Assembly: GCF_016775475.1 (NCBI RefSeq)
Contig: NZ_JAEUXJ010000011.1
Span: 114,189-178,188 of the forward strand
Direction of reading: 5' to 3'
DNA length: 64,000 nt
Origin: Belnapia mucosa
Lineage (GTDB): Bacteria; Pseudomonadota; Alphaproteobacteria; Acetobacterales; Acetobacteraceae
Shown here: positions 1-13,821 of the stretch, one piece after another
Position numbering within the stretch: the first letter of the stretch is position 1
How the letters are laid out: every line of letters begins with the position of its first letter
Translations under genes and position numbers: made by a program
Notes under the pieces: model-generated
What the model saw: the letters and a program-made list of their open reading frames with translations, nothing else
The model's database searches: none
Told to the model about the DNA's origin: nothing

Positions 1-1889
1 GACTGGCGGGTACCGAGCGCCTCGCCGCCGCCGCGCAGGCGGAAATCGGCGTCCGCAATGGCAAAACCGTCCTCTGTATCGCGCAGGATCAGCAGCCGCT
101 CGCGGGAGGCAAGGCCCAGCGCCTCGTCATAGAGCAGCATGCAGTAGCTCGCCTCGGCGCCGCGCCCGACCCGGCCGCGGAGCTGGTGGAGCTGGGCGAG
201 GCCGAAATGGTCGGCATGCTCGACCACCATCACCGTCGCCTCCGGCACATCGACGCCGACCTCGATGACGGTGGTGGCGACCAGCAGCCTGGTCCGGCCG
301 GCGGCGAAGTCGCGGATGGCCTGCTCCCGCACCTCCGGGTCGAGCCGGCCATGGGCGAGGCCGACCTGGCCGGGGAAGCGCTCGGAGAGCTCGGCGAAGC
401 GGGTTTCGGCGGCGGCCATGTCCACCAGCTCCGATTCGGCGACATGGGGAACGACCCAATAGACCCGGGCGCCGCGCTCCATGGCCCGGCCGATGCCGGC
501 GACCACCTCGGGCAGGCTGCGGAGGCCGTGCAGGGTGGTGGTGATGGGCTGCCGCCCGGCCGGCTTGCCGGACAGGCGGGAAACGGCCATCTCGCCCCAC
601 TGGGTCAGCAGCAGGGTGCGGGGGATGGGCGTCGCCGTCATCACCAGCATATCGGCCTCGCCGCCTTTCTCGGCCAGCAGCAGGCGTTGGGCGACGCCGA
701 AGCGGTGCTGCTCATCGACCACGGCGAGGCCGAGGTCGCGGAAGGTGACGCCCTCCTGGAACAGGGCATGGGTGCCGATGGCGATCTGGACGGAGCCGCT
801 GGCAAGCCCCGAGAGGACGCGCTTGCGCTGGGCGCCCTTCACGCTGCCGGCCAGCAGCTCGACCCGTACGCCGGCCGGGGTGCAGAGGCGGCTTAGCGTG
901 CGGGTGTGCTGTCGGGCGAGGAGCTCGGTCGGGGCCATCAGCGCCGCCTGGGTCCCGGCCTCGACGGCACGGAGCATTGCCAGCGCCGCGACCAGCGTCT
1001 TGCCGGCGCCGACATCGCCCTGGAGCAGGCGCAGCATGCGGTGCGGCGCTGCCAGATCGGCATCGATCTCCCGCAACGCATGGGCCTGGGAAGGGGTGAG
1101 CGGGTGGCCGAAGGCGGCGAGCGCCTGGGCGCGGAGATGTCCGTCGCCCTCCAGCGCCCGGCCCGGTCGCTGGCGGACGCGGCGGCGGACCAGGGCGAGG
1201 GCGACCTGCCCGGCCAGCGCCTCGTCATAGGCGAGGCGGGTGCGGTGGATCGGGGGCGGTGGGGCCTCGGGCGCCTGGAGGGCGCGAAGCGCCGGGGCGA
1301 AGCCGAGCCAGCCCTCGCGCCGCATCAGGGCCGGGTCGTGCCATTCCGGCAGGGGCGGGATGCGGTCCAGCGCCGGGCCCATGGCCTTGGCGATCTGGCC
1401 GGTCCGCAAGCCCTGGACCAGCGGCCAGACCGGCTCCAGCTCCGGCAGCCCCTCGGGCCCGGTGGCGGTGAGGGGGTTGATCATGGAGAAGGCGCCGGCC
1501 TCGGATTTCACCTTGCCGGCGAAAAGGCGCTCCGTGCCCGGTGGCAGGATCTGCCGCAGCCATTCGAGGCGGCCATTGATGAAGCGGATCAGCAGCGGCT
1601 TGCCACCGGCCTCAGCGCGGACCTCCACATAGCCGCGGCCGGTCCGGGACCGGGCGGCGCGATGGCCAGTGACAAGGGCCGGGAGGATGACCTCGGCCTC
1701 CGGCGGCGCCTCGGCGGGGCTGTCGATGCGGATGCGGGTGGCGTAGCGCTCCGGCAGGTGGAACAGCAGGTCGAGCACGCGCGTGCCGCCGACCGCCTCC
1801 GCCATGCGTTTGGCGATAATCGGCCCCAGCCCGGGCAGGCTGCCCAAGGGGGAGAAGAGGGGAGTAAGCTCGGTTTGCTCCGGATTCAT
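1..1889 (-). CDS. recG: ATP-dependent DNA helicase RecG (partial, C-terminus beyond left edge)
   Basis: RecG remodels stalled replication forks and branches Holliday junctions. The frame read leftward from the ATG at 1889 gives 629 codons and is still open at base 1; the family is about 690 residues, so roughly the last 60 are missing. Visible in order: an N-terminal wedge/OB region (LLFHLPERYATRI), Walker A GDVGAGKT, the DEQHRFG box, the ATPIPRT motif, and the motif VI region QLRGRVGRGAEASYCMLL followed by FRLRGGGEALGTRQ. Mfd nearby shares the same helicase core, but RecG lacks the UvrB-like N-terminus. The gene is divergent from sdhE-mfd with a 48-base gap. Identification is secure; only the end is unseen. 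Confidence 0.96.
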   Translation of the reverse strand, partial: MNPEQTELTPLFSPLGSLPGLGPIIAKRMAEAVGGTRVLDLLFHLPERYATRIRIDSPAEAPPEAEVILPALVTGHRAARSRTGRGYVEVRAEAGGKPLLIRFINGRLEWLRQILPPGTERLFAGKVKSEAGAFSMINPLTATGPEGLPELEPVWPLVQGLRTGQIAKAMGPALDRIPPLPEWHDPALMRREGWLGFAPALRALQAPEAPPPPIHRTRLAYDEALAGQVALALVRRRVRQRPGRALEGDGHLRAQALAAFGHPLTPSQAHALREIDADLAAPHRMLRLLQGDVGAGKTLVAALAMLRAVEAGTQAALMAPTELLARQHTRTLSRLCTPAGVRVELLAGSVKGAQRKRVLSGLASGSVQIAIGTHALFQEGVTFRDLGLAVVDEQHRFGVAQRLLLAEKGGEADMLVMTATPIPRTLLLTQWGEMAVSRLSGKPAGRQPITTTLHGLRSLPEVVAGIGRAMERGARVYWVVPHVAESELVDMAAAETRFAELSERFPGQVGLAHGRLDPEVREQAIRDFAAGRTRLLVATTVIEVGVDVPEATVMVVEHADHFGLAQLHQLRGRVGRGAEASYCMLLYDEALGLASRERLLILRDTEDGFAIADADFRLRGGGEALGTRQ

Positions 1890-1937
1890 CGCACGGAACC
1901 GCCGCTGCGGCCGCCGCCTCGGGCTGACAGGATTCCC

Positions 1938-2293
1938 ATGGCCCCTTATATGCCAGCCCCCAGGCCAGACAGCGACATGCCCAGCGATCCCTCCGCCTCC
2001 GCACCGACTGAACTCGACCCGCGCCGTCGGCGCCTGCTTTTCCGCGCCCGCCATCGCGGCACCAAGGAGGCCGATCTGATGATCGGCGCCTTCGTCGAAC
2101 GCCTAGTCGCCGGCTTCTCCGAAGCGGAGCTGGACGAGCTGGAGGCGGTGCTGGAATACCCCGATGTGGACCTGTCCGACTGGCTGACCGGCCGCCGGCC
2201 CATCCCACCGGAATGCCGGACGCCGATGCTCGACCGCATGGCCGTCGAATGCGCCGCCCCAGGTGCCGGCCTGCCCGAGGGCCTGCGCCGGCC

Positions 2294-2297
<4 letters not shown>
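1938..2297 (+). CDS. sdhE: FAD assembly factor SdhE (succinate dehydrogenase assembly factor 2 family)
   Basis: Small cytosolic protein that promotes covalent FAD attachment to succinate dehydrogenase flavoprotein. The diagnostic stretch is RRRRLLFRARHRGTKEADL, containing the conserved RGxxE signature, followed by a five-helix-like acidic region (ELDELEAVLEYPDVDLSDWL). Three in-frame ATGs exist (1938, 1950, 1977). The first has AGGA six bases upstream and is listed; the 1977 start would give about 106 residues, nearer the usual 85-100. The stop overlaps the mfd start as ATGA, so the two genes are probably co-transcribed and translationally coupled. Confidence 0.88.
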
Positions 2298-5790
<3,493 letters not shown>

Positions 5791-5794
<4 letters not shown>

Positions 5795-6447
5795 GCGGGG
5801 GCGGCCAGCCCTGCGTAGAGGAAGGGCAGGATCTCCGCCACCGCCCGGTCGAAATCGCCGCTGTCGCAGGCGCCACCGGACATGGCCTCCAGCCGCCCGG
5901 TGCGCAGCAAGGTGTAGCGGTAGGCGCCCATCATGAAATAGAGCCGCCAGCACAGCGTCTCATGCGGCACCTGCGGCAGCGCGCGCTGGAACTCGGCGAC
6001 ATAGGTGAGGGTGGTCTCGTCATAGACCGTGCTCAGCACCTCCTTCGCGATGTCGTCCGGCTCGGTATGCAGCCGGGCATGCATGCGCATGGTGGCGCGG
6101 CCCTCAGGGGTCTGGCCGTTCAGCATGAAGGGGGTGACGAAGCTGCGGACCAGCGCCTCCAGCGGGATCGGCGCCTCGCCATAGCGGGCGCGGGCCTCGG
6201 CCAGGGCGCGGCTGCGCGCCTCGGTCACCTGGGCGGCGCCGCGGAAATAGGCCGCCCGGAACAGGTCCTTCTTGGCGCCGAAATGGTAATGCAGCTGCGC
6301 CAGGTTCACCCCGGCCGCCTGGGCGATCGCCCGGGTCGAGGCGGCGGCATAGCCATGTTCGGCAAACAGCGCCTGGGCCATGTCCAGGATCCGGTCGCGG
6401 ACGCTCGGCCCCGCCTCCGCCGCCTTGGTCTTTTCCGCTACCGCCAT
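5791..6447 (-). CDS. TetR/AcrR family transcriptional regulator
   Basis: 218-residue regulator with a classical N-terminal TetR helix-turn-helix: RDRILDMAQALFAEHGYAAASTRAIAQAAGVN followed by the LHYHFGAKKDLF recognition region (quoted in two pieces). The C-terminal ligand domain resembles CerR-type TetR C-terminal domains. The chosen ATG (6447) has GGAG five bases upstream; a longer start at 6492 lacks a ribosome site and would run into the operator candidate. The gene is divergent from the monooxygenase operon and most likely represses it until an unidentified aromatic or acyl substrate binds. It ends on the same CTAG as mfd. Confidence 0.9.
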
Positions 6448-6463
6448 GCCGGCTCCAACATCC

Positions 6464-6509
6464 TTGACACCGGCCGCGCCGGACGCCGACATATGGTCGT
6501 TCGACCGAC
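6464..6509 (+). promoter_or_regulatory. Promoter and TetR operator candidate for the monooxygenase operon
   Basis: Between tetR and the monooxygenase gene there is a consensus -35 hexamer TTGACA (6464-6469). About 20 bases on are weak -10-like words (ACATAT/TATGGT, 6489-6497), overlapped by an imperfect 14-bp palindrome, GTCGTTCGACCGAC (6496-6509, 12 of 14 symmetric positions). The size and placement fit a TetR dimer site controlling the operon and possibly tetR itself. The -10 assignment is weak; the palindrome is directly visible. Confidence 0.45.
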
Positions 6510-6533
6510 TTCTTGGCAAGGGAGGGGAGCGGC

Positions 6534-7736
6534 ATGAGCGCGGCATTGGAGGTGGATGGCCTGCCCGTCCTGCGGCCCCGGAGCGACCCGGTGGCCCGCG
6601 CCAAGGCGCTGCTGCCCCTCATCGCCGAGGCCGCACCACGGATCGAGGCGGGGGGCGCCCTGACGCCCGAGGTGCTGGACGCGCTGCATGGCGCCGCCCT
6701 GTTCCGCACCCTGCTGCCGCGCGCCTGCAACGGGGAGGAGGTGACGCCGGTGGCCTTCTTCCGCATGCAGGAAGCGATCGCCTCCGCCGATGCCAGCACC
6801 GCCTGGTGCCTCGGCCAGGCCTCGGGCTGTTCCATGGCCGCGGCCTATATGGCGCCGGAGGTGGCTTGGGAGATCTGGGGCCGCGATCCGCGCGCCGCGG
6901 TCGCCTGGGGCATGGGCAATGGCGTGGCCGAGGTGGTCGATGGCGGCTACCGTGTCAATGGAAGCTGGCGATTCGCTTCCGGCAGCCGGCACGCCACCTG
7001 GATCGGCGCGCATTGCCGGGTGCGGGAACGGGATGGCAGCTTCCGCATGGCGCCCGACGGCATGCCGCTCGAACGTACGATGATGCTGCGGCGCGAGCAT
7101 GTGGCGCTGCGCGATACCTGGCAGGTGGTCGGGCTGCGCGGCACCGGCAGCGACAGCTACAGCCTCTCCGACATCTTCGTGCCGGAGGAATATTCGGTCT
7201 GCCGCGACATGGATGAGGAGCGGCGGCTGCCCGGCACCCTCTACCAATTCACGGCCACCCATCTCTATGCCTCGGGCTTCGCCGGCGTCTCGCTCGGCAT
7301 CGCCCGCGGCATGCTGGATGAGTTCCGCCGCATGGCCCAGGGCAAGACCCCGGCCGCCACCACCAAGCCGATGCGCGAGAGTGAGGTGGTGCAGAACGGC
7401 CTCGCCCAGGCCGAGGCCAAGCTCCGTTCTGCCCGCGCCTTCCTGATCGAGACGCTGGAGGAAAGCTGGGAGGCTGTTTCCGCCCGCGGCGCCATCACCA
7501 TGGATGAGCGAGTGCTGATCCGCCTCGCCACCACATCCGCCATCCATCGCGCCAAGGAAGTCGCCGAATGGGCCTATCACGAGGCTGGGGCGACCGCGAT
7601 CTTCGAGAGCGAGCCCTTCGAGCGCCGGATGCGCGACATCCATGCCTCCGGCCAGCAGCTGCAGGGGCGGAGCGTGCATCTGGAGCTCTGCGGCCAGCAT
7701 TTCCTTGGCCTCGCGCCGCAATCGCGCTTTATCTGA
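6534..7736 (+). CDS. Acyl-CoA-dehydrogenase-fold flavin monooxygenase (HsaA/PigA-like oxygenase)
   Basis: 400-residue protein of the acyl-CoA dehydrogenase fold but of the reduced-flavin-dependent hydroxylase branch (HsaA, p-hydroxyphenylacetate hydroxylase C2, DszC type). Support: the N-terminal ARAKALLPLIAEAAPRIEAGG, an active-site region SADASTAWCLGQASG, VNGSWRFASGSRHATWIG in the beta domain, DTWQVVGLRGTGSDSY (characteristic of this branch), and a C-terminal helix bundle ending HEAGATAIFESEPFERRMRD. The strong Shine-Dalgarno GGAGGGGAG at 6521-6529 fixes the start. Such enzymes need FMNH2/FADH2 from a separate reductase, and none is seen in the operon. First gene of a five-gene operon; the substrate is unknown but an aromatic or heteroaromatic compound is likely. 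Confidence 0.82.
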   Translation: MSAALEVDGLPVLRPRSDPVARAKALLPLIAEAAPRIEAGGALTPEVLDALHGAALFRTLLPRACNGEEVTPVAFFRMQEAIASADASTAWCLGQASGCSMAAAYMAPEVAWEIWGRDPRAAVAWGMGNGVAEVVDGGYRVNGSWRFASGSRHATWIGAHCRVRERDGSFRMAPDGMPLERTMMLRREHVALRDTWQVVGLRGTGSDSYSLSDIFVPEEYSVCRDMDEERRLPGTLYQFTATHLYASGFAGVSLGIARGMLDEFRRMAQGKTPAATTKPMRESEVVQNGLAQAEAKLRSARAFLIETLEESWEAVSARGAITMDERVLIRLATTSAIHRAKEVAEWAYHEAGATAIFESEPFERRMRDIHASGQQLQGRSVHLELCGQHFLGLAPQSRFI

Positions 7737-7752
7737 AACGGGGGAAACACCG

Positions 7753-8148
7753 ATGCCGCTGAACGGCCTGAACCACTACACGATCCGCCCGGCGGATCTG
7801 GAGCGGACCAAGGATTTCTATGTCGATGTGCTGGGCCTCGAGATCGGCTACCGGCCGCCGCTCGGCTTCGACGGCTACTGGCTCTACTGCGGCGGGGAGC
7901 CGACGGTGCATCTGATCGGCCCGCGTGAGCGGGATGCGCATATCCCTCGCAATGCCGGCCCGACCGGGCTGCTCGACCATATCGCCTTCTCCTGCACCGG
8001 CCTTGCCGAGATGAAGGCGCGGCTGAAGACGCGCGGGATCGAGCATGAGGAGCGGGTAATCCCGCGGGACCGGCAGACCCAGCTCTTCCTCTTCGACCCC
8101 GATGGCGTCGCGGTGGAGCTGAACTACCCGCCGAACGAGACGGTCTAG
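7753..8148 (+). CDS. VOC superfamily protein (glyoxalase / extradiol-dioxygenase fold)
   Basis: 131-residue single-module vicinal-oxygen-chelate protein. The metal triad appears intact: His in LNHYTIR near residue 8, His in LLDHIAF near residue 77, and Glu in VAVELNYPP near residue 125. The YVDVLGLEIGYRPP stretch is typical of the first beta-alpha-beta-beta-beta unit. It could be an isomerase, lyase or type-I ring-cleavage dioxygenase; the short length favours a homodimeric glyoxalase-like enzyme. It starts 16 bases after the monooxygenase stop and ends 3 bases before the TPP alpha gene, so it shares their pathway. Confidence 0.85.
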   Translation: MPLNGLNHYTIRPADLERTKDFYVDVLGLEIGYRPPLGFDGYWLYCGGEPTVHLIGPRERDAHIPRNAGPTGLLDHIAFSCTGLAEMKARLKTRGIEHEERVIPRDRQTQLFLFDPDGVAVELNYPPNETV

Positions 8149-8151
8149 GCC

Positions 8152-8682
8152 ATGGACCGGCCCTGGTGGCGCATCGCGGTCGATGTGCTGAAGGCGAATG
8201 AGGTCCACCTCATCCCCTATGTGCCCGACAATGTCCTGAAGCCGCTGATCGCGGCGCTGCATGAGGATCCCTTCTTCCACGCCTTCACCGTGGCGCGGGA
8301 GGAGGAGGCGGTCGGCATCGTCGCCGGCGCCTGGATGGCAGGCACCAAAGGCCTGGTGCTGATGCAGACCAGCGGCTTCGCCACGCTGGCCAATGTGCTG
8401 GCCAGCCTGCCCTGCGCCTTCCAGATTCCGGTACTGATGATGATCAGCGAACGCGGCACGATGGGCGAGTTCAACCTGGGCCAGGCGGCGGTCTGGCGCA
8501 CCATGCGCCCGACGCTGGAGGCGCTGGCGATGGAGCACCATGTCGTCACCCGGCTCGATGAGTGCGAGTTCATCTTCGACCGCACCATCCGCCAAGCGCA
8601 TCTGACCCAGATGCCCGCGGCGATAATCCTCTCGCCTCTGCTGACCGGCGGCAAAGCGGTGACTCGGCAGGTGGTGGCATGA
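8152..8682 (+). CDS. TPP-dependent decarboxylase alpha subunit (ComD-like, PYR domain)
   Basis: 176-residue protein equal to the N-terminal pyrimidine-binding half of TPP enzymes, like the alpha subunit of sulfopyruvate or phosphonopyruvate decarboxylases. Visible: PYVPDNVLKPLIAAL, the catalytic-Glu region AREEEAVGIVAGAWMAG, and the LMQTSGFATLANVLASL core. It must pair with the beta subunit whose ATG overlaps this stop codon (ATGA), implying 1:1 coupled synthesis. The reaction is presumably non-oxidative decarboxylation of a 3-substituted pyruvate to an aldehyde. No sulfolactate or phosphonate genes lie nearby, so the substrate is not inferred from the name. Confidence 0.82.
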   Translation: MDRPWWRIAVDVLKANEVHLIPYVPDNVLKPLIAALHEDPFFHAFTVAREEEAVGIVAGAWMAGTKGLVLMQTSGFATLANVLASLPCAFQIPVLMMISERGTMGEFNLGQAAVWRTMRPTLEALAMEHHVVTRLDECEFIFDRTIRQAHLTQMPAAIILSPLLTGGKAVTRQVVA

Positions 8683-9284
8683 TCGCGGCCCACAACGCGA
8701 AGCGGATGTACCGCTTCGACCTGATGCAGCGGCTGGTGGCACGGCTGGAGCATGAGGAAGCCGTAATCGGCGGCATCGGCAATACCAATTTCGACCTCTG
8801 GTCCGCCGGGCACCGGCCGCAGAATTTCTACATGCTGGGCAGCATGGGCCTCGCGGTGCCGATTGCGCTCGGCGTGGCGCTGGCGCAGCCGAACCGGAAG
8901 GTCTTCGCGGTGGAGGGGGACGGTTCGCTGCTGATGCAGCTCGGCTGCCTCGCCACGGTGGCGACGCTGGGGCCGAAGAACCTAGCGATCCTGGTGATGG
9001 ATAACGGAGTCTACCAGATCACCGGCGGCCAACAGACGCCGGCGGCACGGGCGGATTTCGTCGCCATCGCGCAGGGCTGTGGCCTCTCGCACGCGGCCTG
9101 GGCGGCGGATGAGACGGATTTCGAGCGGCAGGTCGGCCATTGCCTGGAGACAGATGGCCCGCATGTCATCGCGGTGAAGCTGGACGACCAGCCACCCGTG
9201 AGCCAGACCGAACGCGACCCGCCACAGATCCGCGACCGCTTCATGCGCGGGATGGGCGCCAAGCGGAGCAAGCTGCCGGGATAG
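8679..9284 (+). CDS. TPP-dependent decarboxylase beta subunit (ComE-like, PP domain)
   Basis: 201-residue partner of the preceding subunit, carrying the diphosphate-binding domain. The TPP motif is explicit: VEGDGSLLMQLGCLATVATL then LAILVMDNGVYQITGG, i.e. GDG about 25 residues before an NN/DN pair. The start is the ATG overlapping the alpha stop. Splitting PYR and PP domains into two genes is standard for sulfopyruvate decarboxylase (ComDE) and some phosphonopyruvate decarboxylases. The C-terminal tail (RDRFMRGMGAKRSKLPG) is basic. Followed after 12 bases by the DHDPS-family lyase. Confidence 0.84.
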   Translation: MIAAHNAKRMYRFDLMQRLVARLEHEEAVIGGIGNTNFDLWSAGHRPQNFYMLGSMGLAVPIALGVALAQPNRKVFAVEGDGSLLMQLGCLATVATLGPKNLAILVMDNGVYQITGGQQTPAARADFVAIAQGCGLSHAAWAADETDFERQVGHCLETDGPHVIAVKLDDQPPVSQTERDPPQIRDRFMRGMGAKRSKLPG

Positions 9285-9296
9285 GGGAGGCACATC

Positions 9297-10250
9297 ATGG
9301 CCATGGCTTTCGACTGCGCCGGCGTCATCCCGGCGGCGTTGCTGCCTTTCCGGGATGACCTCTCGATCGATGGCCCGGCCTATCGGGGCCATCTGCGGGA
9401 CCTCGCCGCGGTGCGGGGGATCAGCGCCATCACCACCAATGCCCATGCCTCGGAGGTCGCCTCCTGCGATCCGGAGGAGCAGCGGGAGGTGCTGGCCCTG
9501 ACCATGGAGGAGCTGGGGGACCGGCTGCCGGTCGTCGCCGGCATCTACGCCGACGGCACCCTGCAGGCGGTGCGGCTGGCGCGTGCCGCGGCGGCGGGCG
9601 GTGCCGCTGGCCTGCTGGTCTTCCCACCGACGGTGCTGGCGCGCGGCAATGCGGCACGGCCGGATTGCCTGGCCGACCATGTCCGCGCCATCGCGGCGGC
9701 GACCGACCTGCCGCTGATCCTGTTCCAGTATCCGCTCGCCTCCGGCCTCACCTATCCGCTGCCGACGCTGCTGCGCCTAGCCGAGGAGGTGCCGAGCATC
9801 CGCGCCATCAAGGACTGGAGCGGCGACCCGGTGGTGGCGGAGCGGCATGTGCTCGCGCTCTCGGCGCTGCGCCGGCCGGTGAATGTGCTGAGCACGCATA
9901 GCGCCTGGCTCTTTGCCTCGCTCGTCACCGGCTGCCAAGGGCTGCTTTCCGGTTCCGGCAGCGTCATCGCCGATCTGCAGGTGGCCTTGTTCGAGGCGGT
10001 GCAGCGCGGCGACATGGCGGCGGCGCGGGCGCTGAACGACCGCATCCGCCCCACCGCCGATGTCTTCTACGCCGAGCCCTTCTTCGACATGCACAACCGC
10101 ATGAAGGAGGCGCTGGTGCTGCTCGGCCGGCTGCCGCGCGCGGTGGTGCGGCCGCCGCTGAAGAAGCTGGAGGCGGAGGAGATCGCCCGGATCGGCGCGG
10201 CGCTGACGGCGGCGGGGCTGCTGCCGGCGCAGCGCCTCGCCGCCGAGTAG
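9297..10250 (+). CDS. Dihydrodipicolinate synthase-family (DapA/N-acetylneuraminate lyase) aldolase
   Basis: 317-residue class I aldolase-fold protein. The Schiff-base lysine is in SIRAIKDWSGDP and the conserved tyrosine in LILFQYPLASG. The pyruvate-carboxylate loop, GTTGE in DapA, is replaced here by TTNAHASEV, so this is a catabolic paralogue rather than lysine-biosynthetic DapA. The Shine-Dalgarno GGGGAGG lies six bases before the ATG. Members of this family include hydratase-aldolases that release pyruvate from ring-cleavage products, a role that suits the last gene of the monooxygenase operon. It converges on uvrA with a 4-base gap and no visible terminator. Confidence 0.85.
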   Translation: MAMAFDCAGVIPAALLPFRDDLSIDGPAYRGHLRDLAAVRGISAITTNAHASEVASCDPEEQREVLALTMEELGDRLPVVAGIYADGTLQAVRLARAAAAGGAAGLLVFPPTVLARGNAARPDCLADHVRAIAAATDLPLILFQYPLASGLTYPLPTLLRLAEEVPSIRAIKDWSGDPVVAERHVLALSALRRPVNVLSTHSAWLFASLVTGCQGLLSGSGSVIADLQVALFEAVQRGDMAAARALNDRIRPTADVFYAEPFFDMHNRMKEALVLLGRLPRAVVRPPLKKLEAEEIARIGAALTAAGLLPAQRLAAE

Positions 10251-10254
10251 CAGC

Positions 10255-13137
<2,883 letters not shown>

Positions 13138-13170
13138 ACGGGGTCGTGCTCCACGGGGCGCGCGGCCCGC

Positions 13171-13185
13171 GTTCGCCTTGTGTTC
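13171..13185 (-). promoter_or_regulatory. LexA/SOS box of the alphaproteobacterial type (GTTC-N7-GTTC)
   Basis: The plus strand reads GTTCGCCTTGTGTTC, an exact match to the alphaproteobacterial LexA recognition pattern GTTC-N7-GTTC. It sits between the uvrA -10 and the uvrA start codon, where a bound repressor would block transcription. ssb starts 88 bases away on the other side and may share the control. Confidence 0.85.
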
Positions 13186-13198
13186 TGGCAGTGATGAC

Positions 13199-13204
13199 AT
13201 TATA
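13199..13204 (-). promoter_or_regulatory. uvrA promoter -10 (TATAAT)
   Basis: On the minus strand the hexamer is a perfect TATAAT. The predicted transcription start near 13191 falls directly before the SOS box. No good -35 is visible at the standard distance (GAAGGC). This placement argues that translation of uvrA begins at 13137, not at the ATG that overlaps the hexamer. Confidence 0.6.
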
Positions 13205-13272
13205 TGGGACTGGCGGGAAGGGCCTTCGGCGGGCATGGTCTTCCCCTCTCAGATTCCAAGGGTTCGGACGGC

Positions 13273-13815
13273 ATGGCCGGCAGCGTCAACAAGGTGATCC
13301 TGGTGGGCAATTTGGGGCGTGACCCCGAGGTCCGCAACATGCAGTCCGGCGACCGCGTGGTGAGCTTTTCCATCGCCACCAGCGAGTCCTGGGCGGACCG
13401 CGCTTCTGGCGAGCGGAAGGAGAAGACCCAGTGGCACCGGATCGCCATCTTCAACCAGAAGCTAGGCGAGATCGCCGAGAAGTATCTGAAGAAGGGCAGC
13501 AAGGTCTATCTGGAAGGCCAGCTGGAGAGCCGGAAGTACACGGACAAGGACGGCAATGAGCGCGAGGTCACTGAAGTGGTGCTCAGCCGCTTCCGCGGCG
13601 AGTTGACCCTGCTGGATGGCCGCGGCGGTGCCGGTGGCGAGATGGGCGAGGGCGGTGGTGGTGGTGGCTATGGCGGCGGCGGCCGGTCCTCGGGCGGCTA
13701 TGAGCGCTCGGGTGGCGACCGCGGCGCCTCCTCACGCGGCGGGGGCGGTGGTGGTGGCGGCTGGGACAAGCCGAAGGGCGGGGCGAGCGACCTCGACGAT
13801 GACATCCCGTTCTGA
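13273..13815 (+). CDS. ssb: Single-stranded DNA-binding protein
   Basis: 180-residue SSB. The OB fold spans about residues 1-115 (NKVILVGNLGRDPEVRNM; WHRIAIFNQKLGEIAEKYL; KGSKVYLEGQLESRKYTD). It is followed by a glycine-rich disordered linker and the conserved acidic tip DLDDDIPF that docks repair and replication partners. The start MAGSVNK is chosen because homologous sequence begins there; the frame is open further upstream but without family similarity. Divergent from uvrA, as in many bacteria, with an SOS box in the shared intergenic region. The gene ends 6 bases before the convergent dimethylformamidase-like gene. Confidence 0.96.
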   Translation: MAGSVNKVILVGNLGRDPEVRNMQSGDRVVSFSIATSESWADRASGERKEKTQWHRIAIFNQKLGEIAEKYLKKGSKVYLEGQLESRKYTDKDGNEREVTEVVLSRFRGELTLLDGRGGAGGEMGEGGGGGGYGGGGRSSGGYERSGGDRGASSRGGGGGGGGWDKPKGGASDLDDDIPF

Positions 13816-13821
13816 GCCCGG

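Noticed and set aside
6447..6492. Longer TetR start at 6492
   Set aside because: No Shine-Dalgarno, and it abuts the operator; the 6447 start has GGAG at good spacing.
9297..10250. Lysine-biosynthetic dapA
   Set aside because: Catalytic lysine and tyrosine are present, but the GTTGE carboxylate motif is replaced and the gene belongs to a catabolic operon.
13621..13790. Glycine-rich repeats resembling a DNA repeat array
   Set aside because: This is the normal disordered linker of SSB; the repeats are GGN codon runs without regular units.
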